64,000 nt of DNA from an uncultured Eubacteriales bacterium (GCA_934438175.1 CAKSBH010000005.1:1-64000); one strand, 5' to 3'; shown: positions 42,771-51,469, numbered from the stretch's first letter. Notes: a model not told the origin generated them from the sequence alone. Translations and numbers: made by a program.

Positions 42771-45700
42771 GCGGATCCACCTCCTGTTCCGTCTGCTTTT
42801 TCATATAGTCCAATGCCTCTTTTTCTTTGGAACAGACACGTTGCCGTTCCCTCCGGGCATTCCGGGGGCAGATGTCTTTCAGATCGCACCATTTACAGAC
42901 GGAATCATCCTTAAGAGGTTCTCTTGCGAAATCGCCATCCAAAAGTGTTTCGCCCATCTTGGCAAGGATCATGCGAACAAACGCAAACACCGTGTCCAGT
43001 TCCCGTCCCGAAAGCCGATCCACGTTGTCCGGCACGAAAATCCCATCGGTTTCCACATAAACGCCCATTTTGGAGCCGCCCTTTTCGGAGCCGCTCTTTT
43101 TTGAGTTGCTCTCTTCTTTCAATTCGTCCGCTACCCGGTTTTTCGCATCCTCATAGATGGCAGCCGTCGGACGGATGTTGGTCAGATTTCCCAAACCCTC
43201 CGCATGGATGGCATAAAGATACATCAGCAACTGAATGTCCGTACCGTCGCATGCTTGGGCAAGACTGAATGTCTGCGTACCGCTTTTGTAATCCACCACA
43301 CGAAGATACGTCATACCGTCGCGCTCCAGAACATCAATACGGTCCACCGTACCTGTCAATTGCACCGTACCCCGTCCGGCAGGGATTTTTACACTTTTCA
43401 GATCACCGTCTTCCGTAATTTTCTGCTCAAACCGCAAGGGACGGAATCCGGAACGCTTCAGTTCGTCCCGGAACGTGCAGAGAAGCCGCACAACGCATTT
43501 TTCCAGCGTGCTCTGGTACGACCGGAACGACGCCGGAGGGGTCCAGCATCCGAATATATCGGAAAAATACGCTTCCGCGGCAGTTTTTACCATGGTGCGA
43601 AGGGTCGGAGCATCCGCCTCAAGCCAGGTATCATCCTTCATCACCCGTTCCAGCATGGCATGGATGAATGTGCCGGAATTGCGGGCATCAAATCCCGCCC
43701 GGTTCACATCAAGAGGACGAATCCCGAATTTGTAAAAATACCGATACCGGCATTGATAAAAACTCTTGACCTTGCTTGCCGACACACGCATCTGCGAGCC
43801 GAACAGCCGCTCTGCCGTCTGCGGCTGTAACCGATCGTCCGGTTCATCCTGCCGAAAATACGGCGCATACGAGGGCTGGCTGCGAAAATACTCGTCCAGT
43901 TCCCGCAAGGGCTTGCGGGTATACAACGCAAACGAAGGTTTTTCCTTCTGAATCCGGCTATCGCACACAACTGCCGTCTGCTCGGTCGCGCCGGTCTGCG
44001 CAAGCAAAGCCCGATATGCCGGACTTTTTCCCTTTTCACTTCCCGGCGACCCCACGCACGAAAGCACCGTATGCTCCGCCGCCGATGTCAGCGCAAACGC
44101 CGTAAAAAACATCTCATAGCGATACCGCTCGGTCCGGTCGGGAGCGACCCTCACCCCCACCGAGGCAAGCTTCTGCTTCTGCAGATCACCGATCAGCCCC
44201 TCTTCTGCCGGAATGGCGGGGAATTCACCGTCCGCCAACCCCAGCACAAAAATCACCCGCTGATTCAGAAGCGGGATAACATCCGCCGCACCGCTCAAAA
44301 CCTCATCCAGCGATGTGGGCATTCTGCCGATATCCGCACCGTCCGCCGCCGTCTGCAACAAGACGGAAAAATCCCTTGCCCCGATTTCCCGGTCGCCTGC
44401 TACGGCGCAAAGCTCGTCCAACGTATCATAAAGAAGCTTCAGCACACCGCGATCGTCCGCCGCCAAGGCATATTCGCCCCAGTTCCGGTACTCCTTACCG
44501 CGCCGTTTCAGCAGTTCCGGCACATCCGCATCCTCACACAGATGATATACGTTTTCGCAAAACGTCCGCACCGTCTTTTTTCCGCCCCGGAACGGCTGCA
44601 CGGCTGCCAGAAGAATCTGACGCACGCGCTCGGCATTTTTGCCTGCGGCACGTTCCTCCTCGCTTTCTTCGGAGCGGTTTTTGAAGCCGGAAATGCTGTT
44701 GAGAAACGGACGGTCAAAATCGGACAGAAAGCGCAGATTCCACGTTTGCACATAGTGCAAGAAGTCCGCCCGATCCTTTGCGGTCAGCGAAAACAGCCCG
44801 CCGTCCGCCAGATTCCCGAAAGCATCGGTAACGGTGCGCACCGTCACCGCTTCCAAAGCCGCCAATGCCAGCCGGATCGGCAATTTGGAGCGCAACGAGG
44901 TTTTTCTGTGAAAGAATACGGGAATGGCATATTCCGAGAATACCGCATCCAGATATGGCTCGTACACCTCCGGTCTCCGTGTCACAATCGCAAAATCACC
45001 GTATCGGTATCCCTCTTCCCGCACCAGCCGGGTAATTTCGCACGCCGCAAAATCGACCTCGTCCGCACGGGAAGATCCGCAGTAAAACGTATAGCCGCCG
45101 CCGTCTTCCGGCAGTTTCTTTTTCGGATCTCTCCGAAACAGCGATCGCTCGGCTTCCGCAAAATCTTTCTGCATGCTGTACGGTTCTGCCAGATGCACCG
45201 TTTCCACCGAAGCTCCCACGCGCTCCGCCTCTTCGCCCAGACGACTGCATACCGACACCACAGGTGAAAGCAGATCGCCCCGATCCGTCAACTCCGGCGT
45301 CATCAGCGTCACGGTCACATCCGCACCGGCAGCAAGCATCGCGCCGATGACCCGGATTTCTGCCGCACGCAGAACCTTAAAGAAGCAGACCATCACCGTT
45401 GCGCCCGCAAACAATCCGCTTTTCTGGGCGTCTTCGGCAAGAATCCGCAAACGGTCGTCCGGGTCGGAAAATCCGCACGCCAACGCCCGCTCGTACGCCT
45501 CCTGGATCGTCGCAAGATCCGAAAGACGGTCGTCTCCGGCACGGCGAAGCATTTCCGACGAAACCCGATAGGTCTTCAGTCCCGATATCTCCCGGCACAA
45601 CGCATCGATAAAATGCGGCGAGCCACAGCCCCGGAAAACATTCAGATCTGGCTCGACCTCGGCATAGGCATACCGCATCAGAGCGTGCTTTCCGCTTCCG

Positions 45701-45972
45701 GACAAAACACGTCCCGCTCCGCCGCCGGTCTGCCCGGTCACCAGCGAAGCCAGCCGCTTGAAAGAAACCACCTGTACCGGAAGAAGAACCGAATTGTCCA
45801 ACGTCCGCAGAAGTTCCCGCTCCGCCGTCATGGTATACTGGTCCGGCACAACAACAAACACCGTGCCGCGCCCCTCCTGCAGATACCGTTCCGATGCCGT
45901 ACGCACACGGGACCACGCGGCATCCTTCAGCCGCCTCACATTGCGTCCGAGAAGCCGATGCAATTCCGCCAA
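42760..45972 (-). CDS. addB: ATP-dependent helicase/nuclease subunit B, without Walker A motif
   Basis: AddB, about 1070 residues, the second subunit of AddAB, with its own nuclease and an iron-sulphur staple. The N-terminal position that normally reads 'LGRAGSGKT' reads 'LLGRNVRRLKDAAW' here, so the P-loop is absent. Next comes 'VFVVVPDQYTMTAERELL', typical of AddB. C-terminal nuclease: 'YQCRYRYFYKFGI' (first cluster Cys), 'GTVDRIDVLERDGMTYLRVVDYKSGTQ' type sequence with Asp and Lys, and 'CKWCDLKDICPR' (three cluster Cys). Start is placed at TTG 45972 because GGAGG lies 8 nt before it; the ATG at 46005 lies upstream of that site. Confidence 0.93.
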   Translation of the reverse strand: MAELHRLLGRNVRRLKDAAWSRVRTASERYLQEGRGTVFVVVPDQYTMTAERELLRTLDNSVLLPVQVVSFKRLASLVTGQTGGGAGRVLSGSGKHALMRYAYAEVEPDLNVFRGCGSPHFIDALCREISGLKTYRVSSEMLRRAGDDRLSDLATIQEAYERALACGFSDPDDRLRILAEDAQKSGLFAGATVMVCFFKVLRAAEIRVIGAMLAAGADVTVTLMTPELTDRGDLLSPVVSVCSRLGEEAERVGASVETVHLAEPYSMQKDFAEAERSLFRRDPKKKLPEDGGGYTFYCGSSRADEVDFAACEITRLVREEGYRYGDFAIVTRRPEVYEPYLDAVFSEYAIPVFFHRKTSLRSKLPIRLALAALEAVTVRTVTDAFGNLADGGLFSLTAKDRADFLHYVQTWNLRFLSDFDRPFLNSISGFKNRSEESEEERAAGKNAERVRQILLAAVQPFRGGKKTVRTFCENVYHLCEDADVPELLKRRGKEYRNWGEYALAADDRGVLKLLYDTLDELCAVAGDREIGARDFSVLLQTAADGADIGRMPTSLDEVLSGAADVIPLLNQRVIFVLGLADGEFPAIPAEEGLIGDLQKQKLASVGVRVAPDRTERYRYEMFFTAFALTSAAEHTVLSCVGSPGSEKGKSPAYRALLAQTGATEQTAVVCDSRIQKEKPSFALYTRKPLRELDEYFRSQPSYAPYFRQDEPDDRLQPQTAERLFGSQMRVSASKVKSFYQCRYRYFYKFGIRPLDVNRAGFDARNSGTFIHAMLERVMKDDTWLEADAPTLRTMVKTAAEAYFSDIFGCWTPPASFRSYQSTLEKCVVRLLCTFRDELKRSGFRPLRFEQKITEDGDLKSVKIPAGRGTVQLTGTVDRIDVLERDGMTYLRVVDYKSGTQTFSLAQACDGTDIQLLMYLYAIHAEGLGNLTNIRPTAAIYEDAKNRVADELKEESNSKKSGSEKGGSKMGVYVETDGIFVPDNVDRLSGRELDTVFAFVRMILAKMGETLLDGDFAREPLKDDSVCKWCDLKDICPRNARRERQRVCSKEKEALDYMKKQTEQEVDPHEN

Positions 45973-46001
45973 ATCCGTTTCCTCCTTTTTTACCGACTGT
46001 C

Positions 46002-46031
46002 GCATAAAACCCGCCGTTCCGACGGATACTC
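46002..46031 (+). promoter_or_regulatory. possible forespore (SigG/SigF-type) promoter for sigG
   Basis: GCATA at 46002-46006 and GATACTC at 46025-46031, spaced 18 bp, resemble the forespore consensus (-35 TGAATA/GCATA, -10 CATACTA). No SigA-type promoter is seen before sigG. This fits the known control of sigG by SigF and itself, but it is inference. Confidence 0.4.
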
Positions 46032-46065
46032 CTTACAGAGAAAAGATTGACTGAAGGAGATCTGT

Positions 46066-46836
46066 ATGATTCGCAAAGTAGAAATCTGCGGCGTCAACAC
46101 CGCTTCCCTGCCTGTATTGTCCGCCGAAGAAGCCAATGAACTTCTTGCCCGCGCCGCCGACGGCGACCGGGAAGCACGGGAGCAGTTTCTGCAAGCCAAC
46201 CTCAAACTTGTTCTGTCGGTCGTCCAACGTTTTTCTTCACGGAGAGAAAATATGGACGATCTGTTTCAGGTGGGCTGTATTGGGCTGATCAAAGCCCTCG
46301 ACCGTTTTGACCGCACACAGGAAGTACGGTTTTCCACGTATGCCGTACCCATGATTCTCGGCGAGATCCGTCGGTATCTGCGCGACAATTCCATGATCCG
46401 GGTCAGCCGCAGTCTGCGCGATACCGCCTACCGGGTACTCGGAGCCAAAGAAGCTCTGACCTCCGATCTCGGAAGGGAACCCACTGTGGAGGAGATTGCG
46501 GAAAAACTCCGACTTCCCCGCACCGACATCGTTCTTGCCCTGGAGGCCGTTGTTGCCCCCATATCGCTGTCCGAGCCGCTGTACAACGACGGGGACGAAT
46601 CCCTTGCCGTGATGGATCAGGTATCCAGCAAAACGGATTGCGAGGAAAACTGGGTGGAAGAACTGTCGCTCCGCCAGGCCATGCGATCCCTCTCGGAGCG
46701 TGAAAAGCGTATCCTTGCCCTCCGCTTCTTTGACGGCAGAACGCAGATGGAAGTATCCGGCGAAATCGGGATCTCTCAAGCGCAGGTATCCCGTCTTGAA
46801 AAAGCCGCTCTTTCCCGTATCAAGGCAGGGCTGTAA
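46066..46836 (+). CDS. sigG: RNA polymerase sporulation sigma factor SigG
   Basis: SigG, 256 residues, directs late forespore gene expression. The N-terminal 'KVEICGVNTASLPVLS' (residues 4-19) is the SigG-specific signature involved in regulation. Region 2 'NLKLVLSVVQRFSSRRENMDDLFQVGCIGLIKALDRFD' type sequence and 'VRFSTYAVPMILGEIRRYLRD' (about 87-107), region 3 'IRVSRSLRDTAYRVL', region 4 'RFFDGRTQMEVSGEIGISQAQVSRLEKAA' type end. Normal length. It is not next to spoIIGA-sigE here but divergent from addBA. GAAGGAG precedes the ATG. Confidence 0.95.
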   Translation: MIRKVEICGVNTASLPVLSAEEANELLARAADGDREAREQFLQANLKLVLSVVQRFSSRRENMDDLFQVGCIGLIKALDRFDRTQEVRFSTYAVPMILGEIRRYLRDNSMIRVSRSLRDTAYRVLGAKEALTSDLGREPTVEEIAEKLRLPRTDIVLALEAVVAPISLSEPLYNDGDESLAVMDQVSSKTDCEENWVEELSLRQAMRSLSEREKRILALRFFDGRTQMEVSGEIGISQAQVSRLEKAALSRIKAGL

Positions 46837-46855
46837 TATTTTTTTGAAACTTCCT

Positions 46856-46887
46856 GCGAAGGCGTCCGGGAATGCCTTCGCTTTTTA
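46856..46887 (+). terminator. terminator after sigG
   Basis: GCGAAGGC and GCCTTCGC pair around a 10-nt loop and are followed by TTTTTATT. The T-run is on the plus strand only, so it serves sigG rather than the convergent HAD gene. Confidence 0.88.
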
Positions 46888-47538
46888 TTGCCCGGAATCT
46901 GCCCGGTTCAGTTCACGAAGAAGCTCATCCAGTCCGTCCACCCGCGCATCCGCCTCAAACGGCGTATACGGAAGGCGGTTGGTGACATGGCATGTTCGGA
47001 TTCCCGCGTTTTTGCCGGACAGCACGTCCAGTTCACGGTCTCCCACCATCACCGTACACGCCGGGTCAAGCCGATACTCCCGGATCAGTCGAAGAATTCC
47101 GTCGGGCGACGGCTTCCGCTCCACCCCGTCCGCCAGCGTAAGAATCCGGGTAAACAGATCCCGCATTCTATACCGGTCCAGAAACGGATACACGTCGTTT
47201 TCCCGATGCGTAAACATGAAATTACGACCGCCCTGTCTCTTCACCTGCGAAAGAACCTCCTGCGCACAGAAAAAAGGACCGCCGTGCGTGGAGAGATCCT
47301 CTCCCACATATTCCCAATAAAGCCGCAGAAATTCCTCCCGGCGGAAGCCGCCCGCCGCACAGATGCAATCAATCGCATACGGAATGTTCTGCATCAGCCA
47401 GCCGTACAACTCTCCGCGATCCACCGTCAGCCCGAGATCCGCTGCCGCTGCCTGCATGGCATCCATGGTGTGCGGATACGTGTCAAACAGCGTTCCGTCA
47501 AAATCCCAGATAAATGCGTTCATCTTTTTCCATTGCAT
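46885..47538 (-). CDS. HAD-superfamily hydrolase (phosphatase)
   Basis: A 217-residue haloacid dehalogenase-type phosphatase. Motif I 'IWDFDGTLFDTYP' near residues 9-21 with the nucleophile Asp; motif II 'FMFTHRENDV' (about 108); motif III Lys in 'VERKPSPDGI' and motif IV 'CTVMVGDRELDVLSGKNAGI' (about 165-184). A helical cap lies between I and II, as in the phosphoglycolate-phosphatase-like subfamily (Cof-unrelated). Substrate unknown. Two starts are possible: ATG 47538 (weak GGCGG site) or ATG 47523 (five codons shorter). Confidence 0.85.
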   Translation of the reverse strand: MQWKKMNAFIWDFDGTLFDTYPHTMDAMQAAAADLGLTVDRGELYGWLMQNIPYAIDCICAAGGFRREEFLRLYWEYVGEDLSTHGGPFFCAQEVLSQVKRQGGRNFMFTHRENDVYPFLDRYRMRDLFTRILTLADGVERKPSPDGILRLIREYRLDPACTVMVGDRELDVLSGKNAGIRTCHVTNRLPYTPFEADARVDGLDELLRELNRADSGQ

Positions 47539-47640
47539 AGGAATTTCCGCCCTTTTTCCTTTTCTGAACAAAAAGCATGCCAAAGCCGGAATGAAAGCCG
47601 CTCTCCCGAACCGGAGCCGGATTTCCTTCGTCACGCGATG

Positions 47641-48219
47641 TCAGATTGTAAAAACACCCAGATGCTCCAACAGAATCTTCAGCCCGAGAAGCACCAGAAT
47701 CACGCCGCCCGCCAACTGCGCACCGGAACGGTATTTTGCGCCGAACACGCTTCCCACTTTTACGCCGACGGCAGAAAGAGTAAACGTCACCACGCCGATC
47801 AGAAGAACCGAAAGCATCATCTCTCCCACACTGTCCATCAGAAACGCAAACGTGATTCCGACAGCAAGTGCATCGATGCTGGTAGCAATCGCCATCGGAA
47901 GCATCGAACGGAAACTGAGCGAAGCATCCACCGGCTCCTCCTTGCTGAACGACTCACGAATCATGTTCCCGCCGATAAACACAAGCAGCGCAAACGCAAC
48001 CCAATGATCCCACTCGGTGATGTATCTTTCAAACGTAGAGCCGAGAAAATATCCGATTATGGGCATCAGCATCTGGAAGCCGCCGAACCATGCTCCCACC
48101 AGCAACAGATGTTTGCCCGAGATCTTCCGCAGCGAAAGCCCCTTGCAAACCGCCACGGCAAAAGCGTCCATCGAAAGTCCGACCGCCAGAAACAGCAATT
48201 CCAAAAATCCCATATTCAT
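47641..48219 (-). CDS. mntP: manganese efflux pump MntP
   Basis: A 192-residue membrane protein with six helices, the MntP (DUF204) family that exports Mn2+. Seen: 'LLFLAVGLSMDAFAVAVCKGL' near the start with the conserved Asp, 'GAWFGGFQMLMPIIGYFLG' and, in the second repeat, 'MAIATSIDALAVGITFAFL' (about 105-123) with the matching Asp. No yybP-ykoY manganese riboswitch is visible in the short leader. The ribosome site lies in a GCACAGG/CCTGTGC dyad. Start ATG 48219 is chosen; GTG 48225 is an alternative. Confidence 0.92.
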   Translation of the reverse strand: MNMGFLELLFLAVGLSMDAFAVAVCKGLSLRKISGKHLLLVGAWFGGFQMLMPIIGYFLGSTFERYITEWDHWVAFALLVFIGGNMIRESFSKEEPVDASLSFRSMLPMAIATSIDALAVGITFAFLMDSVGEMMLSVLLIGVVTFTLSAVGVKVGSVFGAKYRSGAQLAGGVILVLLGLKILLEHLGVFTI

Positions 48220-48221
48220 CC

Positions 48222-48239
48222 GCACAGGATCTCCTGTGC
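48222..48239 (-). promoter_or_regulatory. dyad over the mntP ribosome-binding site
   Basis: GCACAGGA and TCCTGTGC form an 18-bp palindrome that contains the AGGAG site just before the mntP start. As RNA it gives a 7-bp stem with AGAT in the loop, which could hide the site; as DNA it could be an operator. Confidence 0.45.
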
Positions 48240-48281
48240 CCTCCCGCTATATAAGAATATTTTGTTGCTTGATATTTTATT

Positions 48282-48310
48282 ATCTTACTATAAATCCCGG
48301 CTTCTGTCAA
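48282..48310 (-). promoter_or_regulatory. SigA-type promoter for mntP
   Basis: Minus-strand TTGACA (48305-48310), 17 bp, TAAGAT (48282-48287), about 60 nt upstream of the mntP start. Confidence 0.72.
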
Positions 48311-48370
48311 GCATCCGGCACACCTTTTCCCGCGCCGTTCCTGCCCGGCCGTTTCCGTCCGTCTTGGTGC

Positions 48371-48399
48371 TTGACAACCGTTCTTCTTTGCTTTATAAT
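48371..48399 (+). promoter_or_regulatory. perfect SigA promoter for the glycosidase-like lipoprotein
   Basis: TTGACA (48371-48376), 17 bp, TATAAT (48394-48399): an exact consensus, so strong constitutive expression is expected. Confidence 0.88.
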
Positions 48400-48438
48400 A
48401 AAAGAAAATAAAAATAAAAAAGAAACGAGGATTTTACA

Positions 48439-51012
48439 TTGAAACGATTGGTTGCAATCCTGATGCTGGGAGCCCTGTTGCTTCCTCTGTGCGCCTGCCA
48501 ACAGGAAGAGGCATGGACGCCGGACGTGACATTCAAGGGAAAAACCCAGGAAGCATACGAAAACGCGTCGCTGCGTGACCTGCAGGGCACACTGACCTTG
48601 CGCCAGCAGTTTGAAGCATCCGGTGCAAAGGTTCTCCACGTAGAAGCGGAAACGTACGCCGACACCAACATGACCCCCAACGTGATTGAAGACGCTGCCT
48701 GCACCGAAGGAAAGCTTCTTTCCTGCGTTGACAAACAGGAGGACGGCACGGAATACCGCATCTCCTATCGCATCAAGGCCCCGAGCTCCGTTCCGTACCG
48801 GCTCACCATGCTCACCGCCGGGTCCGGAAGCACGGTTACGACCGACTTCTTCGTCTATCTCAACGGGCAAAAGGTATCCTCTCTCAACGATGCCGTTCTG
48901 CTTCAGAAGATCGCCGTCCCCGCGCTCGGAGCCAGTGCCGCGAAAAAGACCGCACTGTACGATTTCGGCACAATGGATCTGAACGAAGGCGAAAATATTC
49001 TGGAATTCCGGCTGGACAACGAAGACCGCAACCGGATCTCCGGTCTGTACTACTTCTATGCGGATTATTTTGATCTTACTCCGGTGGCGGAAACTTTGGT
49101 CAGCGGAAAACTGACCTATACCGATACGCCCGCCGACTATGCCGAACAGATTGCGGGAGCCGAAAAGCTTTCGGTCTATGTGCAGAATGCGATGGATCTT
49201 ATACTGAATATGGCGACGTATTCTGCCGATCTTGCCGGCGACTACAACCTCGTGATCCGGGACTACAACGGAGAGGAAACGTTCCGTCAGACCGTCACGC
49301 TCGGCTTCGGGTCTTATGAATATCATCTTGCCATTCCCCGCCATCCGTTGGGCTATTTCACGCTTACCGTCACCCGCGCAGGCGAGAAGGAATCCCTGTA
49401 CAACCGCATCTATACGGTAATCAAAGCCCCGACGGAACGTATCATGAGAGAAGACTCGCCGTTTGCCGTCGACCTCGCGATCACCGACGTTTATGCCGCA
49501 GATCCGGAAGCCGCTTACCCCTTTGCCGCTGTCGCAAAACTGGCAGGCGTGACATGGATCCGCGAACGCACCCGTTGGGGATATCTGGAAAACGAAAAGG
49601 GAACGTATAATTATTGGTCTACGGACCGCATCTTCCCGGCGCTCTCCTCAGCAGGATTAAAAATCTGTTCCATTCTCAACCAGCCGCCCCGCTGGATTTC
49701 GGATTACCTCTATTTCGGCTCGGAGCAAAAGGCGTTTTACGACCTCTGCAAAATGCTGGGCGAACGCTACAGCGACAGCGTCCATGCATGGGAGATTTAC
49801 AACGAACAGGACTGGTACGGCACGGAAGGGCAGCCGGCCGAACTGTATTGCTCTTTTATGAAAGTTGCCATCATTGCTCTGCTGGATTCCGGCACGCCCG
49901 CCCTCAAGCTGATGGGTGCCCAGTGCCAGCCGACCAGCCGCTCCCGCCATCTGGCGGCATATGAAGCCAACGGGCTTTATGCGTTTACCGATGCGTTCAA
50001 CTATCACAACCATCTGGATGGTTATTCTTACCCGGTCGGGGTCGGCTTCATCAACGGAGAAGTTGCCAACCATTTCAGCAAATATGCACGGGATACCCTG
50101 CCCGACTACCCGGTCTGGGTCACGGAAGCCGGCATTAAGATGTACACGGAAAACGGCGAACTGACCGGAGTTCAGGCACAACTGCAGGCAAGATACCTGA
50201 TCAATTCCACCGTACAGTCGCTGTCTCTCGGCACGGATAAGCATTTCTGGTTCATCTTCCGTTCCGGAGATCCCGAGGGTTCCGGAACCTTCATGTCCTA
50301 TCGGAAAGACAACACACCGCTGCCCGTCATTCCCGCCGAAAGCGTTCTCACCGATGTCCTCGGCGAGGGATCCTACATCGGCAAGATGAAGAACCTCTCC
50401 GAAAAAGCGGAAGGGCATATCCTGTTCAACGGAACAGACGATGTGGCGGTTCTCTGGAGCCGTGAAGACGAAGAAATCACGCTGCACACCGGCGGCAACG
50501 TGCTGGAAACGGATATGATGGGAAAACAGACCATCCGCGTTGCAGACCGTAACGGCAATGTCACGCTGACTCTCTCACCCTTCCCCATCTACCTCACCTT
50601 TGACGGAAAAGCTCCCGCCGAACTCTCCGAAAGCACCGGATTTGCCGCTACGAAAGCAACGGTTTCCTCCATCCAACTCACAAAAGCACAGCGCGTTGTT
50701 CTCACACAGTTGTGGGACGGAACCCCTGCGGATATCGCGAGAGATTCCGGTTACGGCGTGTCTGCCGGAGGAACACGTGTGACCATCCGTGTGTTCAACC
50801 TCAATGACACACCGATGAAAGGCACTCTGTCTTTCACAGGAAACGGCTACACCGTCGAGGGCGACTGCAACGTGGAACTCGGTGCATACGAACAGAAGGA
50901 TTATTCCTTTACCGTTTACGCCGGTGCCGGCGCTGCCCCGCTTTACTTCTCCGTCATCGGAACCTTTGACGGCGAAGCGAGCACGCCGTCCGCCACGCTG
51001 ATTCATCCGTAA
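48439..51012 (+). CDS. glycoside-hydrolase-like surface lipoprotein
   Basis: An 857-residue lipoprotein. The signal peptide ends in the lipobox 'LPLCAC' (Cys at about 18-20). Residues 60-210 look like a carbohydrate-binding-like beta domain. About 340-620 form a clan GH-A (beta/alpha)8 barrel: 'WIRERTRWGYLENEKGTYNYW', 'HAWEIYNEQDWYG' (about 450-462, acid/base Glu in the Asn-Glu pair) and 'PVWVTEAGIKMY' (about 553-564, nucleophile Glu). Beta domains complete the C-terminus. It is likely an outer-face enzyme on host or plant glycans, GH39/GH5-like, family uncertain. Start is TTG 48439 with CGAGG 8 nt upstream. Single-gene unit. Confidence 0.82.
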   Translation: MKRLVAILMLGALLLPLCACQQEEAWTPDVTFKGKTQEAYENASLRDLQGTLTLRQQFEASGAKVLHVEAETYADTNMTPNVIEDAACTEGKLLSCVDKQEDGTEYRISYRIKAPSSVPYRLTMLTAGSGSTVTTDFFVYLNGQKVSSLNDAVLLQKIAVPALGASAAKKTALYDFGTMDLNEGENILEFRLDNEDRNRISGLYYFYADYFDLTPVAETLVSGKLTYTDTPADYAEQIAGAEKLSVYVQNAMDLILNMATYSADLAGDYNLVIRDYNGEETFRQTVTLGFGSYEYHLAIPRHPLGYFTLTVTRAGEKESLYNRIYTVIKAPTERIMREDSPFAVDLAITDVYAADPEAAYPFAAVAKLAGVTWIRERTRWGYLENEKGTYNYWSTDRIFPALSSAGLKICSILNQPPRWISDYLYFGSEQKAFYDLCKMLGERYSDSVHAWEIYNEQDWYGTEGQPAELYCSFMKVAIIALLDSGTPALKLMGAQCQPTSRSRHLAAYEANGLYAFTDAFNYHNHLDGYSYPVGVGFINGEVANHFSKYARDTLPDYPVWVTEAGIKMYTENGELTGVQAQLQARYLINSTVQSLSLGTDKHFWFIFRSGDPEGSGTFMSYRKDNTPLPVIPAESVLTDVLGEGSYIGKMKNLSEKAEGHILFNGTDDVAVLWSREDEEITLHTGGNVLETDMMGKQTIRVADRNGNVTLTLSPFPIYLTFDGKAPAELSESTGFAATKATVSSIQLTKAQRVVLTQLWDGTPADIARDSGYGVSAGGTRVTIRVFNLNDTPMKGTLSFTGNGYTVEGDCNVELGAYEQKDYSFTVYAGAGAAPLYFSVIGTFDGEASTPSATLIHP

Positions 51013-51070
51013 ACAAGAAACCCGCCCGGTTTTATCTCTCCCGGAAGGAATTTTATACCGAAAAGCATAA

Positions 51071-51108
51071 GAAAACCTGCAGGACACGACCGTCCTGCAG
51101 GTTTTCTT
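51071..51108. terminator. bidirectional terminator after the glycosidase-like gene
   Basis: GAAAACCTGCAGGAC and GTCCTGCAGGTTTTC are perfect complements around a 6-nt loop, followed by TTGC. It also lies just beyond the end of the minus-strand sigma fragment. Confidence 0.85.
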
Positions 51109-51137
51109 GCATAAGCATCACACGGCGGGAAACACCT

Positions 51138-51314
51138 TCAGGGAGCGCCCCGGGTCAGTTCCTTGGATCCGCCTTTGAACTTTGCTTTGGCGGGGATTGC
51201 TTTGCAGAAGATGTTCTGTGTTATTTCTTCTGCCAGTTCACGATCCCGAACAACGGAAACCACATAGGAGTAAACCTGCATATGGCAGGAATTGTACCGT
51301 TTTTCGTAGTCCAT
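51138..51314 (-). pseudogene. ECF sigma factor remnant, truncated in region 2
   Basis: A 58-residue reading frame starting MDYEKRYNSCHMQVYSYVVS, followed by 'VVRDRELAEEITQNIFCKAI' and 'KFKGGSKE'. This is the first part of region 2 of an ECF sigma factor (pattern 'D..LAEEITQ.TF.KA'), which normally goes on with '...FRG.S....WL..IA.N' and region 4. Here it stops 10 residues after the region-2 motif and no continuation is seen in other frames. Start ATG follows GGTGGTG; an ECF-like promoter is kept upstream. Most likely a decayed gene; a short regulatory peptide is less likely. Confidence 0.65.
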
Positions 51315-51345
51315 ACGCATCACCACCTTCTTTTGCGCTCATCCA

Positions 51346-51374
51346 TTAGACAGAGAAAAAGGAATTTCGTTACA
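51346..51374 (-). promoter_or_regulatory. ECF-type promoter in front of the sigma fragment
   Basis: Minus-strand TGTAAC (51369-51374), 15 bp, CTGTCTAA (51346-51353) has the -35 AAC and -10 GTC features of ECF promoters, usual for autoregulated ECF genes. Confidence 0.45.
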
Positions 51375-51400
51375 AACATTGCAACACGTTTTTTACCCGT

Positions 51401-51437
51401 TAAAAGAAGACCGACAGTTCATAAAGGACTGCCGGTC
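51401..51437 (-). terminator. terminator of the small lipoprotein gene
   Basis: On the minus strand GACCG-g-CAGT pairs with ACTG-t-CGGTC, followed by TTCTTTTA. It lies 33 nt after the stop of the lipoprotein gene. Confidence 0.7.
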
Positions 51438-51469
51438 CGCTTTTATTTCTTTATTCCTTCGGCAATGCT

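Noticed and set aside
48226..48310. yybP-ykoY manganese riboswitch before mntP
   Set aside because: The space between promoter and start is only about 60 nt and lacks the conserved loops of that riboswitch.
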